Origin: Rhizomucor pusillus
Lineage: Eukaryota > Mucoromycota > Mucoromycetes > Mucorales > Lichtheimiaceae
Reading direction: 5' to 3'
NCBI GenBank assembly: GCA_900175165.2
Contig: FWWN02000637.1
Span: forward strand, 1 to 64,000
DNA length: 64,000 nucleotides
The notes beneath the pieces were generated by a model that worked only from the letters and a program-made list of their open reading frames with translations, made no database searches and was not told the DNA's origin. The position numbers and the translations under genes are program-made. Shown here in pieces: positions 46,239 through 60,403 of the stretch (positions are counted from its first letter, which is position 1; each line of letters begins with the position of its first letter).

Positions 46239-48230
46239 ATGGGTGACAGACCATCTCCAAGCAAACGCCGTCGCCAGTGCGAAACCTGTATCAAGTAAGA
46301 AGACAGATCAACTTTACGTAGATACAGCTCGGAAAGCTCACAGCATTTGGCCGTACCAAGCTGCCGAACGTCACGAAAACAGTGCGACAAGGGCAACCCC
46401 TGCCGTAACTGTGCGGAAAATAACCGCAAATGTTTATATGCAGTCGAGTTTCCTTACAGCGATTTGAGTCGTGAGGAGCAAGCGGAAATTCTGGAACGGT
46501 TATTATACGAAGCCCGAGGCAAATTCGAACTGCTGAGAAACTATGTGGAGCGCAACGATATCCAGGATTGGGAATCACAGGTGGCCCTGGCAAGCACCAA
46601 AAGAAACCTTATTCGCAACATACGACTGGAGGCGGATATGTACGACTACATGCGACGGTACACTGCCAGCTGGCTGGTCAATGTATCGGCACCGGGTCAG
46701 CCAGAGTGGCGCGTGCAGGATAAAGTGTTTCGCGGTATCTTTGGACGCAACAGCCGTATCCTGGAATTGATGGTCAAGTTGCCCTCGGAGACGATCCCGT
46801 CAGTACCGCGCTTCTTGACAGAGGAGAGCGAACACATATCAATCGATGTTGCACGAGCAATGGTGTCGGTGGAAGAAGTAGAAATGATGATCGCTCTCTA
46901 CAACGACTGCTACTCGTTCTCCGCACTTCCCGATTTCATTTCACCACATTTTGACAAGAATGGAGAGTACGATTTATTGCTGAGCTCTGTCATGACGCTC
47001 ATGATGTCGCACTGTGTCAACTTGCACGCCATGAAAATCGATCATCATCAAACTATATCGCATGCGTTCTATTTTCACACTAAGGCTCTCAGGGATGCCC
47101 GGGCGGCACGGGGAGTTGATATCATGACCCTGCATGCAACATTCAACCTGATGCTGTACGAGGCGGAGAATGGATACTTGCAACAATGTGCCATGTCCAG
47201 ACAATACATGGCAGTAATGATCGACATGCTCCATGCCCACTATGGTAATATGTCCGTGTGGCAGCAAAATTTGTTGCGACACTTGCTTTGGGCGATCTTT
47301 ACCGCAGATGCCTCGAGCCACAACATGATGATGCAAGAACACGTCCTCTGCTCTCCTTACATGCACGTCCACAAGCAACGGCCTTCTGATCAGGCCTTGC
47401 AAGTTGTCGATAGGCTCAAGGAAGAGTACATCTATTTCCGATGTCGTTTGGCAGAAAATATCCGGCTCATTTGGAAGGCATGCTATGCAGTCAACAGCCA
47501 AGCAGTTGATGGGGCCGAGATCAAGGCGCTGGAGGACGAGATGTGGAGACTTTACCGTGAGCTTCCAGACTGGATTACAAGCGATCAGGCGCTTGAAGAT
47601 ATCGTGATTGAAAATTGCAAGGGATATGAATGTTTCTGCAGCTTGCCAGATCAGTATACTCGCACACATCCTATCTGTCACCGTTCGCTGGTCGAGGTGT
47701 GGATGCGACGATTGCGGTATCATTTTCTGGTCGAATGGCACGGAGCATGGCTTTATCTGTATCAAGTGTTCCTGCCCAAGCCTGGAGATGTCATTCAGCT
47801 TCCTTTCATTCGCTGTCTGGAGCACGGCAAGCTCATGGTGGATGTCATGGACCGTTGGGCAGACGATCCAGACTTTTTCGACTGCTACTGCTACCCATCC
47901 CTGCGCTCCCTTTTGGTAGCCTCCCATATCCACCGCTACCTTTTGGAATCGGAGCATGCAGAAGTACGACAAAAAGGATACCAGTTGCTGTTAAAGCTGT
48001 TCTCCATCATACAACGGTCCAACATATATCACATGTATAAGAATACCAACTTCATCCTCGGCATGCAATCTGCATTCAATCTTCTTCAACAAGATTTGTA
48101 CCAACGCAGCGCAAATGTTACCGAGATATTTACCTCACCCGAAACTGATACCACTAACATCACCAACGACAACAACAACAGCAATCCTTACGGCGTCGAT
48201 TTGCGGATGTTTTCTGCAGCTGCGTCGTAA
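46239..48230 (+). CDS. Zn(II)2Cys6 fungal transcription factor (first)
   Basis: Exons 46239-46294 and 46361-48230 encode 641 aa. The binuclear zinc cluster spans the intron and reads CINCRTSRKQCDKGNPC then RNCAENNRKC, that is C-x2-C-x6-C-x5-C-x2-C-x6-C, preceded by a basic SKRRRQ segment and one extra Cys pair member (CET) just before it. The rest is all-helical, matching the usual middle homology region, with an Asn/Thr-rich C-terminus (TNDNNNSNPYG). It is presumably a DNA-binding regulator; target genes cannot be inferred. Its coding DNA is more GC-rich than its flanks and carries a long antisense open frame, a composition effect. Confidence 0.9.
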
Positions 48231-48428
48231 GGAAAGAAAAAGATTCATTTGGATGACAAATTTGATAATAAAAATGCTGGGGTAAAATACCACAATTCTT
48301 GTTCTTGTTCTTGTTATTTGTCTTTCATTTTCTTTCGCTGTATGATGGAATTGGGATAGAGAAAAGATAATACAAAAGGGGATGAAGGTAATTGATGCAA
48401 AACAAATAAACGCAAAAATTGGTATGTC

Positions 48429-49809
48429 TTATGCCTTTTCTGGAGGGGCGGCTTCCTCCTTTACAACATTGATTCCAAAGTACCGCTTGTTCTTGTAAAT
48501 ATTCCAGTAATACTGCCATCCGAAGGATACGATCGTAAGAAACGCCACGAATGAGAGCATAACGTAGACCGGAGTATTCATAATGTAAGCGTTGTAATGG
48601 TATTGGTTACCATCAAAGATCAGCAAGACCGCGTTCACGAAACCAGTGTGGACAAAAAAGTCCAAGCCCAAGAAAAACAAATAGGCGCCCATCAGCGACG
48701 TTGAGAACACAATGATGTAGCTTTCCAGCAGGAAGACCAAGAACGCAAACAGCACACCCATGCCAATAATGAAGCAGATCCTGGCCACTTTCTGTACGAA
48801 CAATGGGATTAGTATACCATGAAATACAAATCAGTGATCTTAACTACGAGTACTTGCCAGTTGTATAACAAGATTTGCCCTCCATGACATGATGTAAATC
48901 GATAGAAAGAAACCTCCCATTGCTTGTTTACCCAAATATTAGCAAAGTGTCTAGTGCATGTTCGAACAGAGTACTTACTGCCCACGCCATAAAGGCCCAC
49001 TGGATAGAAAATCATAAACAGGGCAGCGCCAAGAAGTCCGAGGCCGACACTGACGCAGATGTAAGTGATTTCGTTGTTCGGAAAGCCTCCTGGTGGCTCG
49101 TTGTTGACAAGACCAATCCAAGTCATGAATGCAAAAAAGACAAAACCAGTCAGTGCTAAGGTCGGTCTAAAGAAACGATAGCCGAAAAGCATAAAGTAGA
49201 CACCAATAAGAATGCAGACGATGCCAGTGAATCCTTGCGCGACGCTGATGCCATATCCATAGGTATCTAGATAGGGATAGAAAACCGTGTTAAATCAATG
49301 ATGGGACATAAATGGAGGGAAGATCAGGATGGATACTTGCGCCATAGATAATCGCTCCAGCACTGAGAGTCACAGCTTGTTCCATCATCATCATCGTCGT
49401 TATCAGAGGAGACAGTCTCGGTAGCTGTTGCAGTGGTAGTGATGGTTTTTGTCACAGTCTTGACACGGTTGTTACCGCAATACACCGTTTCAGTTACAGT
49501 TTGCCACAGTTGCCGCAGATTAGCATCGACACCTTTTGTGTCTATCTCTTCAAAGTCGGCGTTTCCATTGCAGACAGCCGCCCAGTCTTTGTATAGACTC
49601 AGTGTTGCTTGTACGTTATCACGTTTCGCCAGCCGTATTGCTGCTGGAGCGTTGGTAGGCTTGGAAATAGATGTATCGTTACTTGCCACAAATAAGAACG
49701 GTGTCGTTGGAGTGGGTGTTGGCTGGATCAAGAGGTCTGCTTGAATTACTAGGCTCTTTAAAGACAAAAGTAGGAATAGGAGGAGAGCTGCCAGCGTGCT
49801 CCGTGTCAT
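48429..49809 (-). CDS. TMEM198/DUF4203-type multipass membrane protein
   Basis: Exons 49809-49341, 49266-48979, 48922-48858 and 48791-48429 encode 394 aa. A signal peptide (ALLLFLLLSLKSLVIQADL) leads into a Thr/Ser-rich lumenal region with one Cys pair region (TVYCGNN, SCDSQCW). Seven hydrophobic segments follow, including GFTGIVCILIGVYFMLFGYR, ITYICVSVGLGLLGAALFMI, ICFIIGMGVLFAFLVFLLES and YVMLSFVAFLTIVSFGW. This matches the TM198-like domain of unknown function. The C-terminus is short, charged and cytosolic. Introns 1 and 3 both use GC donors (C|gcaagt and CTG|gcaagt); GT alternatives break the frame. It is convergent with the Zn2Cys6 gene, 198 bp between stops. Confidence 0.82.
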
Positions 49810-50753
49810 TGTATTGTATTTTGGGGAATAATGAAATTGGAAAAGAAAGAGTTGTCAAGGCAGAACGGTTATAACTATAGGACCGTCGAGAGTCCATTGT
49901 TTTCAGATTTCCATTATTGATCCAAGATGTAACCTTTTTTTATCTGTCTAAATACTGTGGTATGTTGGAACATATGGAAGCGCCGTTCTGGTTAGCCAAA
50001 GCAAGCATGCCGCTGCCAAATTTGGATCGTTGTTTTGTCGCAGAACATGGGGCATGCCAACAGTCTGTGCTACCGCATCACCTTGGTCCTGTAGAGTTAT
50101 TTTTATTTTTACAACTACATACATTCTATTAGGCACACCTTCCATGTATAAGCAGTTTGTATGTACGCATCGGTTCAGATCTCATGCGCCATATGCGTGC
50201 TCTGAACACTCCAGCGGTTTTTGAACTCATACTGCAGAATGTCGCACCCGAGGAACCTCTGTTACACTCTTTTTCATAATATTCAAGCTTTAAACCTGCT
50301 GGAGGGTATAGTGACCATATTTTTCTAAACAATTTTCTACGTCCTCTTAGGAGGCATGCTTTGGGATACTGTCTTCCTGAAAATAATATATTCTCGAAGG
50401 GCTCCCAATCTTGATCTATCATCAACCATCCTCAAACCATGAATCGCTTCCTCCATTATGTACAGATATCGAACGCGAACGTAATGCGATTCCTTGTATC
50501 AATAATACCAGCTGATTTCCACCATGTTAACATCTCAATAATACAATAGGAGTACATCACTATGTACTGCTATGTTGTTTGAATTGAAGACTCGTGTACG
50601 TTCAAACTACACTGGATATGGCAGACGATTATTGTTAAATACTGTATCCTCCTGTCCAGTATCTCTTCACTCAAAAATCTCGAGTCATAGCTTTTTAATT
50701 AGATTATTCTGATAGTTAAGATTATGTAATACCATCAGGGAATTTTAAGTTCT
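49810..50753. other. Intergenic region, nothing firm
   Basis: About 0.9 kb between the TMEM198-like gene and the second 7TM gene, both on the minus strand. It contains short frames only. The 200 bp next to 49809 should hold the promoter of the TMEM198-like gene. Confidence 0.5.
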
Positions 50754-52071
50754 TCAGTAGCTGCTCTTAGGCTCGTTAGGATGCATTTCCACGTCGTTTC
50801 TGTTGCGACGGTTAATATTGGCTAGGCTGATACCACAAAGCTGACAAAAGTTTGCGTTACTGCTAGATACGCCAAAGCTTGACAAGATATCCATCTGGTT
50901 GTTGCCAGTGTGTGACAGAATGCTTCCATTATCGCTGTGCATTGTTCTGGAAATGACATCGTCGTCTTTAAGTTCCAGACGATCCCTTTTGAACTGCTTG
51001 ATCAACAGATAGCCCGTGATGACCCCTAGGTTAGTTGGTAAGCACTGGTATCAGTCAAACCCACACGGCATCGATGTTATTCCTTTCAGACGTACAGTCA
51101 AACGCATATAAATCCGCGGACAATCCACCCATGACTCTGCATGATATCAGGATACCCGTTGCTATGTTGGATGCAATGACTCCCACACTTGATGGAATGA
51201 TTTAATTAATCCAAGTATTATGGTGCAGAATTTCCACTTACGAGAAGATGATTCCGTCAGATAGCAACGACTTGTGCAGACTGTTGTAGAACATGCGATA
51301 ATGCCTGTAAATAACCATCAGGAAAGCAACGGACAAGAAGACATTGCTGAGAATATCAAGTCCCAGCTTGGCCAAGGCGGGCCATTCGACTGCAAATTGA
51401 GTGTTAGATATGGCTCTGAAAGCATGCAATTCCTAGTTTTTGCTCTACGTACGATTATGCAGCTATGTCAACAGCAACAGAGATAAAAAGAGGATTCGTT
51501 GTCAGCATAGACCATTTTTTAGACGATTTGCCTTTTTTTAGCTTACCACGCAGTTGCCCATGGTATCCTTATAAGTGGGCACTTTTCCAAGCGTGGCATA
51601 CAGAAATATAAGAGCAATGTACCCGATATTGATGAACGAACCAAAACATATCAGCCACGTTGCACGCTCATAGCAAATCCATGCCTTGTATAGAAGAATT
51701 GATTGAATGCAGCATCCTCCCAAGTTTACAGCCACAATAGAGACCCAATATCGCTAAAGCTGAAGAGATTAGATAGGTACTCAATAGACATACAGCCAAT
51801 TTGGACCTACAAATTCGCAGCTCACGTCTGCCAGCGGATTCAATAAGCTGACCAATATCACAAAGAATGCCAAGAGAGTTTCCACGAGCACCGCCAGATG
51901 AAGGATTTTTCGGGAACGCCGCATCAGCATGCTGGCATTGATAACTTGCCATATTACACACGTAAGGCAGATGCTCATGTATACTAGGGTGTATGAAGCT
52001 TCGCGATAGTACGCTCCTTGTTTGGGCGAGATTGCTGGGATTGTATTATTCGTGCTGTCAGAAGAATCCAT
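50754..52071 (-). CDS. Seven-transmembrane protein, lineage-specific family (copy 2)
   Basis: Exons 52071-51811, 51753-51547, 51432-51242, 51187-51096 and 51025-50754 encode 340 aa. Seven hydrophobic segments: YTLVYMSICLTCVIWQVINA, LHLAVLVETLLAFFVILVSL, VSIVAVNLGGCCIQSILLY, WLICFGSFINIGYIALIFLY, LGLDILSNVFLSVAFLMVIY, IIFSVGVIASNIATGILIS and a short final one near FDWVITGYLLI. A cytosolic tail with acidic and Ser-rich stretches and a C-x2-C follows. An aromatic-rich Y-K-A-W-I-C-Y-E-R motif after TM3 parallels Y-A-W-L-I-E-R of the 34.6 kb protein. Function is unknown; a GPCR-like receptor is one possibility. The 113-nt intron 2 is the least certain border. Confidence 0.7.
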
Positions 52072-53040
52072 TAGAAATAATCAAAGTTAGAATAAAGAGA
52101 AAGAGTTAAGTGTTCTTGTCAGGTTCCCGGATAATCAGCTTTTCATTTATACTGCAACACGCATTTGCCATGCATACTCGTCTCCCGTTTGTCTTTCATT
52201 ATCTGTTGGTACTCTATGCATCCAGCCGCCACAACAACGGTCTGTCACCAGACAACAAGAAACATCCAACTGACAATAGACAAATAATTCGAGAAGGTCG
52301 AATTTTTATGCCACAAAAATGCTCACAATTGCTCTTTCTTTGTTGAAGCAATAGGATATTTACTTATATTTATTACAATCGGGGTTAGGACTGGGGATAG
52401 TACACGAGCTTCCCTGCTGCTGCTAGATGATCGGCTCAGCCGATTCTTTTTGTTCGCCCAATTTGGAAACTCCTAGTTGTTGTTGAACCATGGAAGACTT
52501 CCGGTTTAGTTCACTGATGCGAGGTTCGGAGAAGAGGCTTAACCACCTAGTAAGAAACCGATGATCATTCTGACAGGTCTATCATGCTCTCTGTTTGATC
52601 TGAATTACGTATGAGGTACAAACCATAGCTGCTGTCCTCTATGGAGCAGGAAAAAAGTCTTAAATTTGATGTTATCGCAAGCCTACTATAGCCATTGCAT
52701 TCGATGCTTCAGAAATGACAGTTAGTGGTAAAATATCCTGCTTTGCAGTAGACCCCACAGGAACAACTTGAATGTTATTCTGATCGTCCAAGCTTTTTAT
52801 GTTTGCTAACCCTTCTTTGCAAGTTCTCTGTCATTGCATATACTACTACAGAAATAAGCTTTCTATACCTTGGCTAGGTACTCTTTACGTATGTCAGTTG
52901 ATGCCATCACGTCAAGCTCTATCGTACTTGTTCGCCTCGCGGTGTTGAAACCACAAGACAATCCCGAATTCTTCCTACGATCTTCATGCAGCGTCCGACA
53001 GGGTTGATATTTGGTACATGAACTTTTGTCCAAGCCCACC
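52072..53040. other. Intergenic region, nothing firm
   Basis: Divergent spacer of about 1 kb between the second 7TM gene (minus) and the malonyl transacylase gene (plus). No gene model, repeat or RNA gene was seen. Confidence 0.5.
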
Positions 53041-54423
53041 ATGGCAACTGTACTTCGGCCGATACGGAATCTAGCTGCCAACAAAAGGACATGGATGGTA
53101 ACTACTGGTTTGCCGTCGCTTATGGATACATTGAAGATACTGAAATGTCAAATCAGAGCAGCGCTGGTATTGAGCAATCTCACAGAGCATTGCTGTTTCC
53201 AGGTATTACAATAGTTGCTGTAACATAAGAAGCATATATAGCTCTGACAGTCCGTGCCGCTCCTTACTATAGGCCAGGGCTCTCAGTTCGTTGGTATGGG
53301 CAAGGACCTGTACCACTTGTATCCTAGGTCAGCAAGGCTAGTGTTCGACGAAGCCGACGAAGCTGTAGGCGGCCATCTGCGGCAACTCATATTCGATGGG
53401 CAGCAGGTACAAAGATATCCTTTTGCCAGTTATTTTTCTCCTGTTATTCTAACTCTTTTCTTCAACATTGCATCAAGGAAAAGCTAAAGCTGACAGAAAA
53501 TGCACAGCCAGCTATTCTCACAACATCGATTGCAATGCTGCGTGTATTGGAGGTCGAGTTTGGATTTGATGTTGCCAAAGCGTGCCAATATGCTTTGGGC
53601 CATTCGCTGGGAGAGTACACTGCCCTGGTTGCCACGCGAGCGCTGTCCCTGGCAGACGCAGTGCGTCTGGTGCGTCTACGCGGAGAAGCCATGACGCGAG
53701 CAGTTGCAGATCGACAAGGCCAGACCGCCATGTCTGCCTTAGTTGTACGAAAGGCAAAGCTGAGCGACCTGGAAAACGCGATCCAAGAGATTAACAGCGG
53801 ACTGCCGAAAGGCGAACTTGTAGAATTGGCAAATATTAACAGCGTAAGATACCCCAATTGTTGTCAAGAAAATATAATCAGCTACTGAGGACAAACGCTA
53901 GTCATTTCAAGTAGTGATCAGCGGCACGAGCAAAGGTGTCGATGAAGCTTCCAGATCTTTGCAATCTAGATTGCTGGCGGCGAGAGCTGTAGATCTGCCG
54001 GTATCGTAAGTTAAATGTTTACAAATCGAATATGCTTCTTTCTGAGTAATAGTCGATGTATATCAGGGCACCTTTCCACTGCACCCTCATGAAAGAAGCG
54101 GCTGACGTGATGGAAGAAGCATTCAAAAGTATTGAGTTCAAGAAACCTTGCGTAGATGTTGTTTCCAACGTAACGGCCAAACCGGTAAAGCGCAGACTAA
54201 TTTCAAAGTCTGCATCTTTCATATCTCATGCTTTTCGCCATAGTACTCCAGCGTCGAAGAGATTCCAAAGCTTTTGGTCAAACAGGTGACATCTACAGTT
54301 GAGTGGTTGCGGAGCATCCATTACTGCAAGGGCCAGGATGTTGAAGAGTTCCTATGCTTTGGACCTGGAAAAGTGCTTGCTAACCTCCTCAAGAAGGAGT
54401 ATCCATTGGACAAAATCATGTAA
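53041..54423 (+). CDS. mct1: Mitochondrial malonyl-CoA:ACP transacylase
   Basis: Loads malonate onto acyl carrier protein in type II mitochondrial fatty-acid synthesis, which supplies octanoate for lipoate. Seven exons encode 334 aa: 53041-53097, 53157-53202, 53273-53406, 53478-53843, 53902-54005, 54067-54184, 54244-54423. The first 20 residues (MATVLRPIRNLAANKRTW) are a basic, mitochondria-type presequence. The fold signatures follow: RALLFPGQGSQFVGMGKDL, QPAILTTSIAMLRV, the nucleophile elbow GHSLGEYTAL, VVISGTSKGVD, APFHCTLMKEAA with the active-site His, and CFGPGKVLANLLKK. Exon 2 is 46 nt and carries the GQGSQ entry; skipping it still leaves an open frame but loses the RALLFP strand. Confidence 0.94.
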
Positions 54424-54936
54424 AGTTGTTCCCCACTTCGAGCTTTAACCGCGTACTGATCGTCTCTATGGGATAGGCCAATCACGAGTGCAGACGATAT
54501 CTTACATCATGCAGAACAATATCATAAACATATAGATCAGCAATAATCGAATACAAGCTTTGGTACAATTCATCGTCAGCGTATGTACGATATCGTCTGT
54601 TTGTATGTGTATAATTTGTAAAAGTTTGAACTTCAAACTGCCTATTATTTTCATTTCTTGATGTCCTTTGCACAGGCTTTTCCAAAAGCAACTTTCAATT
54701 CTTCGATTCTATGTTCATTCCTTCATCAAATGATTATGCTAGCAGAATCAAGCTTAACATTAACAGCGCATTGCTTTCAGAAAGCAGAACTATGACAAAA
54801 AGTAAAAGCTAATGTTCTCTATACCCAGCAGCAAACAGGAAGATGGGTATATAAATCAGTTTTGCGAAAAGATAGTATCTTATTTCTTGGTCTTACGTAC
54901 GCGTTGGAATATAAGGAACTGTCATATGGTATATCA
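54424..54936. other. Intergenic region between convergent genes
   Basis: Short AT-rich spacer between the stop of the transacylase gene and the stop of the HSBP1-like gene. It holds 3' UTRs only, as far as I can see. Confidence 0.5.
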
Positions 54937-55432
54937 TTATTCTGATGATTCTGTAGCTTCAGGCTCTTGGGCAGATTGCTTGGCTTCCAGTTGTTTCACG
55001 ATCTTGCTAAGTGAGCGCTCTAGTCCGTCAATTCTATTTCCCATTTCTTCCACTTGAAGTTGCATAAGTCAGTACCAAGTATTTTCGTTGATTACAATCA
55101 ACCATTACATTTGTCATTGATATGCGTATTTGCACTATTAAGTTTTCCCTGCTGTTTTTACGTTAATAACTATCTTAAGATATTGCAAGGTTGCACGAGG
55201 ACTACTCACCAGCTTTTCAATAACTGATTCGATCTAAGATCAAAAGCAAGTTAAACCATTCCAGTGTACAACCGTCAGCATGCATACACTAACATACATA
55301 GGATGCTAGTTCTTCGTTGGTGCCAAGTGTCGGTGAATTTGATTCCTCTTTTGTTGTCATGTTAGAATCAGTAGTCGATTCAACTGGGAGCTGAAAGCTG
55401 GAAAGTGCCCCCAGTATATCGGTGCCTTCCAT
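54937..55432 (-). CDS. HSBP1-like coiled-coil protein
   Basis: Exons 55432-55298, 55233-55210, 55151-55109 and 55052-54937 encode 105 aa. The C-terminal half is the conserved HSBP1 coiled coil, EELASYIESVIEKLQGKLNS and then THINDKLEEMGNRIDGLERS. Animal HSBP1 binds heat-shock factor trimers, and the same fold supports WASH-complex assembly. The N-terminal 40 residues are Ser/Thr-rich and not part of the known domain, so the protein is longer than animal HSBP1 (76 aa). Two internal exons are tiny (24 nt and 43 nt). The E-M-G-N-R-I-D-x-L-E core is the main support. Confidence 0.85.
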
Positions 55433-55820
55433 TTTTAGCCTATTTTCAATCAGAGATGTTGAATCAGGCAAGTCTGCACTCACGCGGTTTTGATAGCAGA
55501 AAGGGCAAAAATATGGATATTCCAAACCAAACATGAAATGTAATATTGCTTGTCGCATTGCAAACTTTCAGCAATGCAAAATAGATGGAAATAGTTCCAT
55601 GAAAGCGACAGACATACAGAACAAGTTGAGTTTTGACCAAGAGGTCAACAAACGAGCGAAACCCTCGAGTCAAGTTACACATAAAAGCAATTTTCCAACA
55701 TTCTGCAAACGACAAGATCGACATTACGGACTTGTGTGTGCTCCAAACGCGACCAGGTTAATGTATCTGTGTGTGTGCAACATAACAAGTGTGTGTCCCT
55801 GAGTTTCCCAAATTGTGCAT

Positions 55821-57940
55821 ATGCCCCCAAAGCGAGGGAGAGAGGAATCGATCGATGTCCATGGTGCGACGACAATCGAAACAGACACAGTAGCAGCTCC
55901 AGTGAGATCAAGTCGAGAGTCTAAAAAGTGCAACGAGTGCGTAAGGCCGTTGGGAAAAAGGAGTTAAACGTTTACCGTTCCTGTAACTTGATCCCAAACA
56001 GATGTCGAAGACGGCACGTAAAGTGCGATGAAGCACGACCAAAGTGTGGAAACTGCGTAAAGTCCAACGCAGAATGCAGCTATTCTCACCGCGGCATGCG
56101 CTATGACCATATCTCGGACAGACAAAAGCGCAACGATATGTATACCGAGATAAAAGATATTTCAGAACGAGTAGAGAACCTTTTGACAGAATACCGACCT
56201 GAGGTTAGATGCATGCTGTCTCTGCTTTGGGAAGCAAGGATGATAATTATGACTAAGGGTGGGTACTGCAGGCTGCAGCGGACGATGTAACGAGACTGGC
56301 CATGGAGTATGGATGGAAAATAACAATTGCACCGGACGGTCAGAAGCGAATCTTGACAAACATAGAAACGACCTCGCAGTTAGCGGCATTGATACCCAGA
56401 GCTATCGAGGATGTATATGGCTCTGATCCATCGACTCTTGAGATTTCAGAATCCAGCGCTAGCAATAACAAAAATAATGCAACATCAAGTTTGGATATAC
56501 CCGCCCGATTCAGTATTCCTGACTACATCGGCAAAATGGTTGGAACGTCGTCAATATCTTCCACCACCCCCAATACCTACCTGCAATGTCCATGCCTTTT
56601 TACAATCATACTATCACCGCGCATGATGAACAACATGTCTTCAAACGTGGAATTTGATAACATCAAGACGGCGATATGCAGCGACCCACTCTTATTCTCA
56701 TGCATACATACACCCGACGGTCTCTTTCAGCATTTGCCACCTATCACAGGATTGAGGATGGAAAATGTATTGATCCAAGACTCTCGGTTGACACGGTGCA
56801 CGTATGCAAACATCTTTTGGAATTTGGTCAAGACAGCTCGCTTGATAGATCAGGAGCAGTACAGCCAAGCGTATGTAAATCATGGATTAACGATCAGCAA
56901 AGCATTTACATTGCAACTGCACAAGAGAAAAGGATACGCTTCACTGAAAGGATTGCTTGCATGCGAAACCGTCAAACGACTATTTTGGGCAGTGTGGCTA
57001 TTCGATGTTCAGATATCAACCTTTTTGCATATCTCATCCACCATAGATTTGTCCGACATTGAAATTGATCGACCCGCAACATGCGACAAGATGGCACAGG
57101 AAGACTTGGACCACACACGGTTTTTACAGCTGCTCATTGATATCCGATGGTTACGTGTGAAAATGGATGTCTGCGTGGAAGAATCAAAACTTTTGAACGT
57201 CATGACACAAAACGTACGCCAGCTACGACGTTTCCACGATAAACTTGATACAGATTTAAAGATCAACGCCGTGCTCGGTTCCACACCAAAACTATTAGAC
57301 TGGCAACGCCGCACAGCCATCATCATTCTGCTGGAGTTGGCATCGTGCTTCCTGGCTATCTTCTCTGAGCATCTAGGACGCACAGATACGGTCGGTTCGC
57401 TGGCTTTTTCAATGTGTCGACAAGCTGCAGACATTACAGCGTTACTATTGGAGAAATGGATCTCTGGACAGTTTGATTGCCAGTATCGGATATATCTACC
57501 CGTCATTGCTCACAGCGTATCTATGCACAAGGTAACAAGCAATTTGCATCATGTATATTCTCGAGCTCTGCTGATTCTTCATATAATAGCATATTTGCCA
57601 ACGATCAGGTATACCCATACATTACAAATGGAAAGCCTACGCTACGCTGCAGTATCTGTTCAGATTGTTGAGCACGATACCAGACTCCTTCCAGCTGCAG
57701 ATAGGACAAGGGTTGCTAAGCGATATTTCACTGGCATTGAAGCAGTTGGAGTACATCACTCAAACGGATTTGAGTCTCGTTCAAGACCCGAACACGATGG
57801 AAACGTATAGTCGCTACTTTGGCTCGGATTGGCGACCCTCTCTTGATACTCTTTCTTTGCATGAACATACATTTATTTTTGCAAGCGAATCTAGTACAAT
57901 GCATACTATTGTGGAAATGAAAAAAGTTGCCAACCCGTAA
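55821..57940 (+). CDS. Zn(II)2Cys6 fungal transcription factor (second)
   Basis: Exons 55821-55936, 56002-56203, 56272-57531 and 57590-57940 encode 642 aa. The zinc cluster reads CNECRRRHVKCDEARPKC then GNCVKSNAEC, that is C-x2-C-x6-C-x6-C-x2-C-x6-C, split by intron 1 after the first Cys. A helical middle region follows, with a fungal-specific TF segment near ACETVKRLFWAVWLFDVQIS and DIEIDRPATCD. The final exon carries an extra 117 residues through a GT-AG intron at 57532-57589. DNA binding is clear; the regulated pathway is not. It is almost the same length as the factor at 46239-48230 but of different sequence, so these are not recent duplicates. Confidence 0.9.
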
Positions 57941-58200
57941 CCGATCGCAATTAGTTCGTCGAATATCTTTTGTTCGACTTGCTATGAGTGAAATAGTCTT
58001 CTCGAGAAATTACATTCATGTGATCAGCATTGAAAGTTCATCTCCTTTGATGTAAGATAACCAGAACCATTCATCAGTATGCGTTAATGAGTCCAGTCTC
58101 AACCATCCACCGAATTTCTAACGCAATACCGTGAGTATCAAACAATTTTTACTACCGATTCTCGTGCTACAATTATATTTTATTGATATGATTTAATTGC

Positions 58201-60403
<2,203 letters not shown>

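Noticed and set aside
46974..47972. 332-codon open frame antisense to the first Zn2Cys6 gene
   Set aside because: The sense strand has an intact zinc cluster and helical body; the antisense frame has no domain resemblance and arises from codon composition.
51745..51780. 36-nt intron in the second 7TM gene (donor gtctat)
   Set aside because: Too short and a poor donor; the 57-nt intron starting gtaggt keeps the phase and fits local intron size.
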